From: Bradyrhizobium algeriense
GTDB lineage: Bacteria > Pseudomonadota > Alphaproteobacteria > Rhizobiales > Xanthobacteraceae
Direction: 5' to 3'
Assembly: GCF_003062295.1 (NCBI RefSeq)
Contig: NZ_PYCN01000011.1
Coordinates: 1 to 64,000 of the forward strand
DNA: 64,000 nucleotides
Each line of letters starts with the position of its first letter. Position 1 is the stretch's first letter. Of this stretch, positions 1 to 7,777 are shown piece by piece. Under the pieces are notes generated by a model. That model ran no database searches. It saw nothing but the letters and a program-made list of their open reading frames with translations, and was not told the DNA's origin. Both the position numbers and the translations under genes were made by a program.

Positions 1-1
1 A

Positions 2-82
2 AAGCGAAGCCGTTCTTCCATCACCGAACTCGCTTTCCACGGCATCCACACCTCCCGCTTGCAAAAAAAGCGAAAAGTGTAA
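2..82 (+). CDS. C-terminal end of a gene cut by the window edge (possible IS transposase)
   Basis: An open frame enters from the left edge and stops at the TAA at 80-82. The visible 26 residues end in a basic tail (SRLQKKRKV). Just behind the stop are two related stretches, ACCCATGTGTCCGG (82-95) and CACCTATGTCTCGG (106-119). They resemble the repeated ends of IS elements common in rhizobial genomes. That resemblance is from memory, so the transposase label is a guess; only the open frame and the repeated motif are seen. Confidence 0.35.
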   Translation, partial: KRSRSSITELAFHGIHTSRLQKKRKV

Positions 83-214
83 CCCATGTGTCCGGTACGA
101 AATGTCACCTATGTCTCGGGCCGCTCACCTGCCGTGAAGAAGCTGATGCCCGGCCAAGGCGTCAGCCGGGAGCGAGCGATCCTTGCTTGAAGAGACAGAC
201 AGGCGGCAGGTCTG

Positions 215-592
215 ATGCGGATCATCTTTTTCTGTCTGGGTTGGGTGATGGTCGCGCTTGGCGTGATCGGTCTGGTGATGCCGCTGATGCCGGGAGTGGT
301 TTTCCTGATCGCGGCAGCGGCGTGTTTCGCGCGTTCCTCGCCCCGGCTGGAGGCATGGCTGCTCGATCATCCGACATTTGGCAAATCGCTGCGGGATTGG
401 CGCGCCGCCGGGGCCATCCCGCGTCCGGCCAAGGCCATGGCTTGCGCGGGGATGACGATCGGGTTCGTCGTATTCTGGTATAGCGTCGATCCGTCAATGC
501 CGCTTGCTGCGGGTGTGGCGGTGCTGTTCCTGGCCTGTGCTGCCTATGTCGTATCGCGTCCGGCGATTGTCGATCAGGACTCCTCCGTCTAG
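215..592 (+). CDS. YbaN family (DUF454) small inner-membrane protein
   Basis: A 125-residue protein that is hydrophobic over about residues 3-40 and again over 75-115, with a short basic/amphipathic middle. The pattern GWVMVALGVIGLVMPLMPG near the N-terminus, followed by CFARSSPRLEAWLLDHP, is the hallmark of the YbaN/DUF454 family, whose members are small inner-membrane proteins of unknown function. The length fits the family. An AGG-containing site lies a few bases before the ATG at 215. The gene stands alone, with 182 bases to the convergent TctC gene. Function is not known. Confidence 0.85.
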   Translation: MRIIFFCLGWVMVALGVIGLVMPLMPGVVFLIAAAACFARSSPRLEAWLLDHPTFGKSLRDWRAAGAIPRPAKAMACAGMTIGFVVFWYSVDPSMPLAAGVAVLFLACAAYVVSRPAIVDQDSSV

Positions 593-774
593 GACACCCG
601 GTTCGGTGGAGGACGGCGCCAGATCAGCACGGCCGTCGACGTGTCCGGGCTGCCGGGGTGGGCGGCAAAGCTGGCCCGCTCAGCGCAAGACCGCGATTGA
701 TTTTCGATCTGGTACGACCTGCCTTCGCACTTCGAGCCCTCTACCGATGGAATCCTGGCCCCATCGGACCTCGT

Positions 775-1746
775 TCATTGAGGCTTGATGCCTGCTTGCT
801 TGATGATGCGGTCCCATCTGTCGATTTCGCTCTTTAGGAGGGCTTCGAGCGCTGCTGGCGTTGCGCGCTCCTGCTCGACGGGCGCCATGCTGAGTTCGGC
901 GAAGCGGCTCACCAAAGGCGGATCCGCGAGTGCCTTCTGCAGGGCGTTCACGAGCGCATCGACGATCTGCTTCGGCGTATTGCGCGGCGCATACATCCCA
1001 TACCAGGTCGTGACGTCGAATTGCGGCACACCAGCCTCGGCGGACGTCGGCACATTCGGCAAGGTCGCGACGCGCTTTTTGCTGGTAATGGCGAAGCCCG
1101 GGATGGTGCCGGCTTGAATATAAGGCGTCGGTCCGGTGGCGGGATCGCAATAGACGTCGATGTGACCGGCGATGATATCGTTCAGCGCGGGACCACCGCC
1201 CTTGTAGTAGATCGGCGTCAGCTTGGCTTCGATAGCGCTCATGAACATCAGCCCGCAGAGATGCGATGCGGAGCCGAGGCCGACATTGCCATAAGTAACC
1301 TTGTCGCCCTGGGTGCGCACATAGGCGACCAACTCCTTCAGGTCCTTGGCGGGAAAATTGGCTCGCGCCACCAGGATCATGGGCACGTCGGTGACGAGGC
1401 CGATCGGGGCAAAGTCGCCGACGGGATCAAACGGCAGCTTCGCATAGAGCGAGGGCGCGGTCGCCTGGCCGACATGCATGAGCAGGAGGGTGTGGCCGTC
1501 GGGTGCGGCCTTGGCGACACGGTTGGTGCCGATCGTGCCACCGGCGCCGACGACGTTCTCGATCACCACCGCCTGCTTGAGTGTCGCGCTCATTGAGCTG
1601 CCGAGCAGGCGCGCGATCACGTCGCCTGGGCCGCCGGCCGAGAAGGGAACCACCATGGTGATCGGTCGGTTCGGGAATTCCTGCGCCAATGCCGGCAGCA
1701 TCGGCGACAGCAGCAACATCAGGAGAACGCCTTTTACGAACTTCAT
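775..1746 (-). CDS. TctC/Bug family tripartite tricarboxylate transporter substrate-binding protein
   Basis: A 323-residue periplasmic binding protein. Residues 1-21 are a Sec signal peptide ending in ALA, and the mature part opens with the family signature VPFSAGGPGDVIAR. Bug/TctC proteins bind carboxylic acids such as dicarboxylates, tricarboxylates and aromatic acids, and hand them to a TctAB membrane pair. No TctA or TctB gene is in this window, so this is an orphan receptor, a common situation in beta- and alphaproteobacteria. It is the last gene of a 12-gene minus-strand run and lies 55 bases behind the GntR gene. This suggests that it senses or imports a compound handled by the locus. 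Confidence 0.9.
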   Translation of the reverse strand: MKFVKGVLLMLLLSPMLPALAQEFPNRPITMVVPFSAGGPGDVIARLLGSSMSATLKQAVVIENVVGAGGTIGTNRVAKAAPDGHTLLLMHVGQATAPSLYAKLPFDPVGDFAPIGLVTDVPMILVARANFPAKDLKELVAYVRTQGDKVTYGNVGLGSASHLCGLMFMSAIEAKLTPIYYKGGGPALNDIIAGHIDVYCDPATGPTPYIQAGTIPGFAITSKKRVATLPNVPTSAEAGVPQFDVTTWYGMYAPRNTPKQIVDALVNALQKALADPPLVSRFAELSMAPVEQERATPAALEALLKSEIDRWDRIIKQAGIKPQ

Positions 1747-1801
1747 GGCAGCTTCCTATCGGCCTTGTGGCCCTTCGTAGCTCGATCGGGAAAAGGATCG
1801 G

Positions 1802-2518
1802 TCATTCATCCGCGTTCACCTTTTCGTCCGATGCGGATGTTCGCTCGATCATGCTGAGCGCGGCCACGGCCGCCGCCTTGATATGATCGACACAGCACTG
1901 CTCGGCGAGGTCGGGATCGCCGTTCTGGATGGCGCGCCAGATCGCCGTGACCTCGCGAAGACTCTTGTTAATTCGCTTCGGCTGCGACATCGACGTAATT
2001 CGCAACAGCGTGATCCGGTCGTGCAGCGGCCTGAGCATTCGCTCGATGAAGGCGTTCTGACAGCCGCCGATCAGCGCGGCGTAGAACTCGGTCTTGGCCT
2101 CGAGAGCCGTCATGAGATCGCCGTCGGCGAATGCGGCTTTCAATTTGGTCAGGGCATCCCCGATCCGGCGAACGACAGCGGGATCGTGCAGGCGCGCGCA
2201 CTCTCGTCCGGCAAATCCTTCGAGGACGGCGCGGGCTGCGTAGAGCTGCTTTGCTTCCTCAAGGCTGATGGTGCTGACGACAGGGCCACGGTGAGGGACC
2301 GTATTGACGAGACCATCGGCTTCCAGCAACCGGAGCGCTTCGCGAATGGACGGCCGGCTTACACCCGTCATCTCGCAAAGCTCCCGTTCGACCAGGCGCT
2401 GGCCCGGCTTTAGCTTTCCGGACATGATCGCCTCGCGCAGCTTCTGGGCGACCCTCGACCGGACGGTCGGAACGTCCTCGATCCGGAGCGTAGATTGCAA
2501 TTCACCGCGTTTGTCCAT
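1802..2518 (-). CDS. GntR family transcriptional regulator, FCD (FadR/VanR) subfamily
   Basis: A 238-residue protein. Residues about 18-85 form the winged helix-turn-helix (LKPGQRLVERELCEMTGVS followed by RPSIREALRLLEADGLV), the GntR N-terminal domain. Residues about 95-215 are the all-helical FCD effector domain. Proteins of this type usually repress catabolic operons and are released by a pathway carboxylate. The gene sits inside the operon it probably controls, 28 bases after an SDR gene. The FCD position that is usually Phe-His reads Phe-Tyr here (EFYAAL), so one metal-ligand histidine may be missing. A candidate operator is the inverted repeat at 13021-13041; this link is inference. Confidence 0.9.
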   Translation of the reverse strand: MDKRGELQSTLRIEDVPTVRSRVAQKLREAIMSGKLKPGQRLVERELCEMTGVSRPSIREALRLLEADGLVNTVPHRGPVVSTISLEEAKQLYAARAVLEGFAGRECARLHDPAVVRRIGDALTKLKAAFADGDLMTALEAKTEFYAALIGGCQNAFIERMLRPLHDRITLLRITSMSQPKRINKSLREVTAIWRAIQNGDPDLAEQCCVDHIKAAAVAALSMIERTSASDEKVNADE

Positions 2519-2546
2519 TGTCTACCGCCTTGGTGCCGGCATTGGT

Positions 2547-3287
2547 TCAATAGCGATTTACGGGCAGAATCATCATCTCCGCAATCTGAACATGCGGCGG
2601 CTGGTCCAACGCAAAGACGATCGACCGGGCAATATCGGCCGGATCGAGCGCCATCTTGAACTGGTCGAAATAGTCCTTTTCCTTCTCCCGGTCGCCGCGA
2701 TAGCGGGTGAGGATGATGTTGGTCCTGGTCAGGCCGGGCTGCATCTCGGTGACCCGGATCGCCGTTTCCGCGAGCTCCCCCCGGAGCGTTTCGGTAAACA
2801 TGTGTACGCCCGCCTTGCTGGCGCTGTAGGCAGCCATGTCGGGAATGATGCGTACGGCGTTGATCGAACTGATGTTGACGATGTGGCCTGCGTTACGCCT
2901 GACCATCTCGGGCAGCAAGCTACGGGTCACCCGCATCAGTCCGATCAAATTGGTCTGGATGATCCCGGACCAATCGTCGGCCGCGCCGGCGTCGAAGCGC
3001 GTCCGGCCGCCAATGTCGTGGCCGGCATTGTTGATGAGAATGTCGACCGGCTTGAAGGAGTCCGGGATGAGGTCGGGCAGGCGATCCACGGCCTTGGCGT
3101 CGGTAATATCGAGTTCAATCGGAAATGTTTTGTCGCCCATTTCGGCGGCGAACTCACGAAGCGAAGCCGGATCGCGATCAGCGAGCACGACCCGGCGTCC
3201 GCTTTCGACCAGCGCTTTCGTGATGGCGCGACCCATGCCTCCGGCGGCACCGGTCACCACGGCATTTCGGCTCGATGTTTCAGCCAT
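2547..3287 (-). CDS. SDR family NAD(P)-dependent oxidoreductase
   Basis: A 246-residue classical short-chain dehydrogenase. The cofactor-binding glycine motif TGAAGGMG is at residues 12-19, NNAG is near residue 85, and the catalytic Ser...Tyr-x-x-x-Lys reads ISSIN...YSASK around residues 138-155. The acidic residue in VLADRDP after beta-2 suggests NAD(H) rather than NADP(H). It lies 33 bases behind a second SDR and 28 bases before the GntR gene. The likely role is oxidation or reduction of an alcohol/ketone intermediate of the pathway encoded by the operon; the substrate cannot be read from sequence. Confidence 0.88.
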   Translation of the reverse strand: MAETSSRNAVVTGAAGGMGRAITKALVESGRRVVLADRDPASLREFAAEMGDKTFPIELDITDAKAVDRLPDLIPDSFKPVDILINNAGHDIGGRTRFDAGAADDWSGIIQTNLIGLMRVTRSLLPEMVRRNAGHIVNISSINAVRIIPDMAAYSASKAGVHMFTETLRGELAETAIRVTEMQPGLTRTNIILTRYRGDREKEKDYFDQFKMALDPADIARSIVFALDQPPHVQIAEMMILPVNRY

Positions 3288-3320
3288 TGCAGATCTCCTG
3301 AGTGAGACGGCCGACGGTGC

Positions 3321-4094
3321 TCATGCGATGGACCAGCCCCCGTCGATTGGCAGCGTTGCTCCGGTGACATCCTGTGCGGCAGGGCTGCACAGGAAGGCAG
3401 CCATCGCACCGACGGCCTCCATGGCGACAAACCGTCCGGTTGGCTGGCGTGCCGCCAGATAATCGCGCGTCGCTTCCTCGACGGTGCTGCCGTCGGCGGC
3501 CGCGATCCCTGCGATTTTTCCCTGAATGGCCGGCGTCGGCAGCGTGCCCGGGCAAAGCGCGTTGCAGGTAATCCCGCTCCTTGCCGTCTCGATCGCGACG
3601 GCGCGGGTCATGCCGACAATGGCTGTTTTGGTGGTCACATAATCGATGCGGTCCGCAACCGCGCGGGTCGAATAGATCGACGCCATGTTGATGATGCGGC
3701 CCCAGCGTCGCTCTTTCATTCCGGGCAATGCGAGACGGATCAGGTGGAACGGGGCCGACAGATTGACGGCGAGCGCTTCGTCCCATCGTTCCGGCGGGAA
3801 GTTTTCGACCGGTGAAAAATGCCGCACCACTGCATTGTTCACCAGGATATCGACCGCGCTGACGCGGCCGAGCAAGTCGTTCATCATCGCTTCGATGGCG
3901 GTGCGCTGCGACAGGTCGGCTGCGATGCTGACCACCTCGACGCCAAACTGCGTGCGCAGACGATCTTTCGTCTGCACCGGTTCGTTGAAATCATGCAGGA
4001 CAATGTTGGCTCCCGCTCCGGCAAGGCTTTCGGCCACGGCCAGGCCCAGGCCCGCCGTTGCCCCGGTCACGAGAGCCCATTTGCCCTTCAACAT
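3321..4094 (-). CDS. SDR family oxidoreductase
   Basis: A 257-residue classical SDR with TGATAGLGLAVA at the N-terminus (cofactor binding), a catalytic tyrosine motif YVTTK near residue 150 preceded by MASIYST, and the C-terminal VTGATLPIDGGW common to this family. The usual NNAG motif reads NNAV, a mild deviation. It starts 15 bases after the CMD gene and is followed 33 bases later by another SDR, so the two enzymes are co-transcribed. They probably catalyse successive or alternative redox steps. Confidence 0.87.
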   Translation of the reverse strand: MLKGKWALVTGATAGLGLAVAESLAGAGANIVLHDFNEPVQTKDRLRTQFGVEVVSIAADLSQRTAIEAMMNDLLGRVSAVDILVNNAVVRHFSPVENFPPERWDEALAVNLSAPFHLIRLALPGMKERRWGRIINMASIYSTRAVADRIDYVTTKTAIVGMTRAVAIETARSGITCNALCPGTLPTPAIQGKIAGIAAADGSTVEEATRDYLAARQPTGRFVAMEAVGAMAAFLCSPAAQDVTGATLPIDGGWSIA

Positions 4095-4109
4095 CGTCTC
4101 AGGCCCCGG

Positions 4110-4502
4110 TTACTTCTTGTCCAGTTCGGCAAACACTTCCTTGGCGTTACGGAAAGCGTCCACGCCGGCCGGCACGCCGCAATAGATCGCGACCTGCATG
4201 AACACCTCGCGTATTTCCTCGCGCGTGGCGCCGTTGGTCAGGGCACCCCGCACATGGGTCTTGAGTTCCTGCGGCCGATTGAGCGCGCACAGCATCGCGA
4301 GGTTGAGAAAGCTGCGGGTCTTGTGCGTAAGGCCGTCGCGGCCCCAGACATAGCCCCAGCAATACTCCGTCGTGAGGTCCTGCATCGGGCGGTTGAAGTC
4401 GTCGGCCGATGCGATCGCCTTGTCGACGAATTCATTGCCCAGAACATTCTTTCGGATCTGGAGGCCTCGATCGTATGTCGTCTTGTCCATATCGGTATCC
4501 AA
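4110..4502 (-). CDS. carboxymuconolactone decarboxylase (CMD) family protein
   Basis: A 130-residue protein covering one CMD domain over its whole length. The PcaC-like features are EYCWGYVWGRDGL (residues about 47-59), RSFLNLAMLCALNR and the C-terminal AIYCGVPAGVDAFRNAKE. PcaC removes the carboxyl group of 4-carboxymuconolactone in protocatechuate degradation, but many family members act on other substrates. No pcaBDGHIJ genes are present, so gene symbol pcaC is not justified. A close paralogue lies at 14504-14884 in the divergent arm of the same locus. The gene starts 7 bases after the binding-protein gene. Confidence 0.9.
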   Translation of the reverse strand: MDTDMDKTTYDRGLQIRKNVLGNEFVDKAIASADDFNRPMQDLTTEYCWGYVWGRDGLTHKTRSFLNLAMLCALNRPQELKTHVRGALTNGATREEIREVFMQVAIYCGVPAGVDAFRNAKEVFAELDKK

Positions 4503-4509
4503 TCTTCAG

Positions 4510-5745
4510 CTAGTTTTTGGGCCAGAACGGCTGGGACAGCGCCAGTTGCGGCGGGAATACCGTGACCGGTACGCCGGCTTGCCACTGCACGATGGTCATC
4601 CCAGCGCCGACGCGACGGCCCTTTTCGTCGAACTTGATTTCGCCGAGCGGGTAATATTTCGACGGACCGGCATCCATCGAGCGCAGCGCGTCGGCGACCG
4701 CAACGCGGTCGGCCTTGCCGGCCTTCTCGAGCGCGTCCTTGATCACCCACATGTCGCCATAGGTGGAGATCGCGTTCTGCGTCATCCAGGGCTCCTTGTA
4801 ACGGGTCTTGAGTTCGGCGATCAGCGCCTCGTGGCCCTTGGCGCCCCAGCTCGCGACACAAGTGAGCAGGCCCTGCAGCAATTCCGGGCTGACGGTCTGC
4901 AGCATGTCCGGTTCGGCAATGGCGATGCCGAACGAGATGGTTGGAATCTTGCCTTGCCCGAGGCCGAACTCGTTCATCTTCTCGAGCAGCAGCTTGGCGT
5001 CGGAAATCACGGTCGGCAGGAAGAAGAGCAAGTCAGGCTTGGCCGACCGGATTTTTTGAACCAGTGGGGTGGCGTCGGCGAGCGGCGGGGTAAAGGTTTC
5101 ATCGACGATCAACTGCAGACCGTTTTCGGCGAGCAGGCCGTCGCGCATCGCCTTTGCCGAGGAAACCGATGCCGCGGTGTTGTCGGTGATGATCGCGACC
5201 GTCTTGGGCTTCTTTCCGGAAGCGGTTTCAGCAAGCTTCACGATCTGCGGCAAAGCCTGTTTTGCCTGCGACCCCGCCGTGGCCGATGTCTGGAAGACAT
5301 ATTTGAAGCCGCGATCGGTAATCAGGTCGGAGTAGGAGAGGGTGAGGACCGGAAGATTGGCTCGCTCCGTGACCTCGGTGACCGCCAGCGTGAACGAACT
5401 CAGATAGGAACCGCTGGCCGCCACCAAATCGGGTTCCTGCGCGACCATGCGCTGCGCGGCATTTTTGGCCTTCTCGGTGGTATCGCCGGAATCGAGCACG
5501 ACCAGCTTGAGCTTGGCGCCGCCGAGCGACTTGATGCCACCCTGCGCATTGATGTGTTCTACCCCCATCTCGGCACCGTGGCGCATCACGGCTCCCGGGC
5601 GCGCATAGAGGCCGGAAATCGGCACCAGCAACCCGACCTTCACTTCGGACGGTTGTTGCGCCCACACGCGCGACGAGATCAGGCCGGCGGATGCGCCAGC
5701 GAGCAGGCTGCGCCGCGTCAATGCGGCCCGGGTAATTTTTGTCAT
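4510..5745 (-). CDS. ABC transporter substrate-binding protein, LivK type, Tat-exported
   Basis: A 411-residue class I periplasmic binding protein (Peripla_BP_6). The N-terminus carries a twin-arginine signal (LTRRSLLAGASAG) with cleavage near VWAQ, so it is probably exported folded. The mature protein starts VKVGLLVPISGLYARPG, then HINAQGGIKSLGG, typical of branched-chain amino acid or aromatic-acid receptors. It is closely related along its length to the protein encoded at 5783-7039, 37 bases upstream, so the pair arose by duplication. Both likely serve the LivH/LivMG/LivF transporter of the same operon with different ligand preferences. Confidence 0.9.
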   Translation of the reverse strand: MTKITRAALTRRSLLAGASAGLISSRVWAQQPSEVKVGLLVPISGLYARPGAVMRHGAEMGVEHINAQGGIKSLGGAKLKLVVLDSGDTTEKAKNAAQRMVAQEPDLVAASGSYLSSFTLAVTEVTERANLPVLTLSYSDLITDRGFKYVFQTSATAGSQAKQALPQIVKLAETASGKKPKTVAIITDNTAASVSSAKAMRDGLLAENGLQLIVDETFTPPLADATPLVQKIRSAKPDLLFFLPTVISDAKLLLEKMNEFGLGQGKIPTISFGIAIAEPDMLQTVSPELLQGLLTCVASWGAKGHEALIAELKTRYKEPWMTQNAISTYGDMWVIKDALEKAGKADRVAVADALRSMDAGPSKYYPLGEIKFDEKGRRVGAGMTIVQWQAGVPVTVFPPQLALSQPFWPKN

Positions 5746-5782
5746 GACTATTCCTCCCTGAAATTTTTGAGATGCGTTGCAG

Positions 5783-7039
5783 TCAAGATTTCTTCGGCCA
5801 GAATGGAGCAGCTAATGCGAGGTCGGACGGATAGACGGTGACGGGCACGCCGGATTGCCATTGCGCGATGACAACACCGGCGCCGACACGGCGGCCCTTT
5901 TCGTCGAACTTGAGCTGGCCGCCGGGGTAGTGTTTCGACGGCCCGCCATCCATGGTGCGGAACGCCTGCGCAACGGAAAGTCGGTCGGCCTTGCCGGCTT
6001 GCTCCAGGGCAGCCTTCATCAGCCACATGTCGCCATAGGTCGAGATGACATTCTGCGTCATCCAAGGCTCCTTGTACTTCGCCTTCAACTCGGCGATCAG
6101 CGCCTCATGGCCCTTTGAGCCCCAGTTGGCGACAACCGTCATGATGCCCTGCACGGCGTCGGTGCTGACGCTTTGCAGCATGTCCGGCTCCGCAATCGTG
6201 ATCGAGAAGGACACGGTTGGAATCTTGCCCTGGCCAAGCCCGAACTCGTTGATTTTTTCGAGGCCGAGTTTGGCGTCCGAGATGGCGTTGGGCATGAACA
6301 GCAGCAGGTCCGGACGGGCCGATCTGACCTTCTGGATCAGCGGCGTGGCGTCGGAAAGCGGCGGGGTCCACACTTCCTCCACGACCAGCTGCAGGCCTTC
6401 CTGCGCAAAGATCTTCTCCTTGAGCGCCTTGGCGGTCGCAACCGACGTCGCCGTGTTATCCATCAGCATCGCCACTGTCTTCGGGCGCTTGCCGGAGGCG
6501 GCTTCGGCAAGCTTCATCAGTTCAGGCAGGCCGAGTTCCGATTGCCGGCTCGCAGGCGCCGCCGTCTGGAAGATGAATTTGAAGCCGCGTTCGGTCAGCA
6601 AATCCGAATACGACAGCGTGAGGACAGGCAGTTCGGCGCGCTCGGTGACTTCAGTCACGGCCAGCGTGAAGGAGCTCAGATAGGAGCCGGTCGCCGCAAC
6701 CAGATCGGCCTCCTGTGCGACCATGCGCTGCGCCGCGTTCTTGGCCTTTTCCGTGGTGTCGCCGCAATCGATCACGACAAGCTTCATCTTCGCGCCGCCG
6801 AGCGATTTGATGCCGCCTTGCGCGTTGATGTGCTCGATGCCCATCTCGGCGCCCATGCGCATCACCTGGCCCGGACGGGTATAGATACCCGACAACGGCA
6901 CGATCAGGCCTACCTTGACCTCCGCCGGCTGCTGCGCGCGTGCTACCGTCGACAGGCCGATCGCAGCCGCACCGGAAAGCACGGTTCGTCGCGTCAGCGA
7001 CGTCTGCGAGACCTTGTCGGATCGGTTGTCCTGGCCCAT
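5783..7039 (-). CDS. ABC transporter substrate-binding protein, LivK type, Tat-exported (paralogue)
   Basis: A 418-residue Peripla_BP_6 protein with a twin-arginine signal (SLTRRTVLSGAAA) ending ARAQQ. The mature sequence opens VKVGLIVPLSGIYTRPG. It aligns without large gaps to the protein at 4510-5745; shared blocks include MRMGAEMGIEHINAQGGIKS and EPWMTQNVISTYGDMW. It lies 30 bases behind the LivF-type ATPase gene, so it is the first receptor translated after the transporter genes. The ligand is unknown; neighbours (CMD, SDR, MmgE/PrpD) suggest an organic acid rather than leucine. Confidence 0.9.
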   Translation of the reverse strand: MGQDNRSDKVSQTSLTRRTVLSGAAAIGLSTVARAQQPAEVKVGLIVPLSGIYTRPGQVMRMGAEMGIEHINAQGGIKSLGGAKMKLVVIDCGDTTEKAKNAAQRMVAQEADLVAATGSYLSSFTLAVTEVTERAELPVLTLSYSDLLTERGFKFIFQTAAPASRQSELGLPELMKLAEAASGKRPKTVAMLMDNTATSVATAKALKEKIFAQEGLQLVVEEVWTPPLSDATPLIQKVRSARPDLLLFMPNAISDAKLGLEKINEFGLGQGKIPTVSFSITIAEPDMLQSVSTDAVQGIMTVVANWGSKGHEALIAELKAKYKEPWMTQNVISTYGDMWLMKAALEQAGKADRLSVAQAFRTMDGGPSKHYPGGQLKFDEKGRRVGAGVVIAQWQSGVPVTVYPSDLALAAPFWPKKS

Positions 7040-7069
7040 TTTCGTCCTCCCAATGGTGTCGTTTGTTGG

Positions 7070-7777
7070 TTACATGCCGAGGTAGGCCTTGCGGATGCGG
7101 TCGTCCGCCCGCAAGGTTTGGTTGTTGCCTTCGAGTGCGACGCGGCCGGCTTCGAGCACGTAACCGTGGTCGGCGGATTCAAGCGCCTCCGCCACGCGCT
7201 GTTCGACCAGCAGGATCGTCAGGTTCGATTGCCGGCGGATTTCGATCAGCCGTTCGAAGATGAAATCTGCGATCGTGGGCGCGAGGCCCATCGAGGGTTC
7301 ATCCAGCATCAGGAGCTTGGGCGAGCCTGCGAGCCCGCGGCCGATCGCGAGCATCTGTTGCTGTCCGCCCGACAGCGTCCCTGCGAACTGGCCGCGGCGC
7401 TCGGCCAGGATGGGCAGCCATTCGAAGATGCGCTCGATGTTGTGTTTCCAGTCGCGCTGGCCGGCCTCGGTCATCGCGCCCATTTCGAGGTTTTCCATCA
7501 CCGTGAGCGAAGGAAACACCTGGCGGCCTTCCGGTACGTGGGCGATGCCGAGATGCGCGCGTTGCGCCGGCCGGATCGACAGCAGGTCGTGATGCCTGAA
7601 TGTGATCGTTCCCGCGCTTGGGCGCACGATGCCGGAAATCGTCTTGAACAGCGTGGTCTTGCCGGCGCCGTTCGGTCCGACGATCGCAACGAACTGGCCT
7701 TCCTCGACCTTGATCGAGACGCCGTTCAAAACGGGAATCGCGGAATATCCGGCGGTCAGCCCTTCAATGCGGAGCAT
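7070..7777 (-). CDS. branched-chain-type ABC transporter ATP-binding protein (LivF family)
   Basis: A 235-residue ABC ATPase. Walker A is GPNGAGKT (near residues 34-41), the signature is LSGGQQQ (about 137) and Walker B is LLMLDEPSMGLAP. The block HVPEGRQVFPSLTVMENL is diagnostic for LivF. It energises import together with the ATPase domain of the LivMG fusion. Its start overlaps the end of that fusion gene by 14 bases, which indicates translational coupling. The ligand is set by the two receptors encoded directly downstream. Confidence 0.93.
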   Translation of the reverse strand: MLRIEGLTAGYSAIPVLNGVSIKVEEGQFVAIVGPNGAGKTTLFKTISGIVRPSAGTITFRHHDLLSIRPAQRAHLGIAHVPEGRQVFPSLTVMENLEMGAMTEAGQRDWKHNIERIFEWLPILAERRGQFAGTLSGGQQQMLAIGRGLAGSPKLLMLDEPSMGLAPTIADFIFERLIEIRRQSNLTILLVEQRVAEALESADHGYVLEAGRVALEGNNQTLRADDRIRKAYLGM

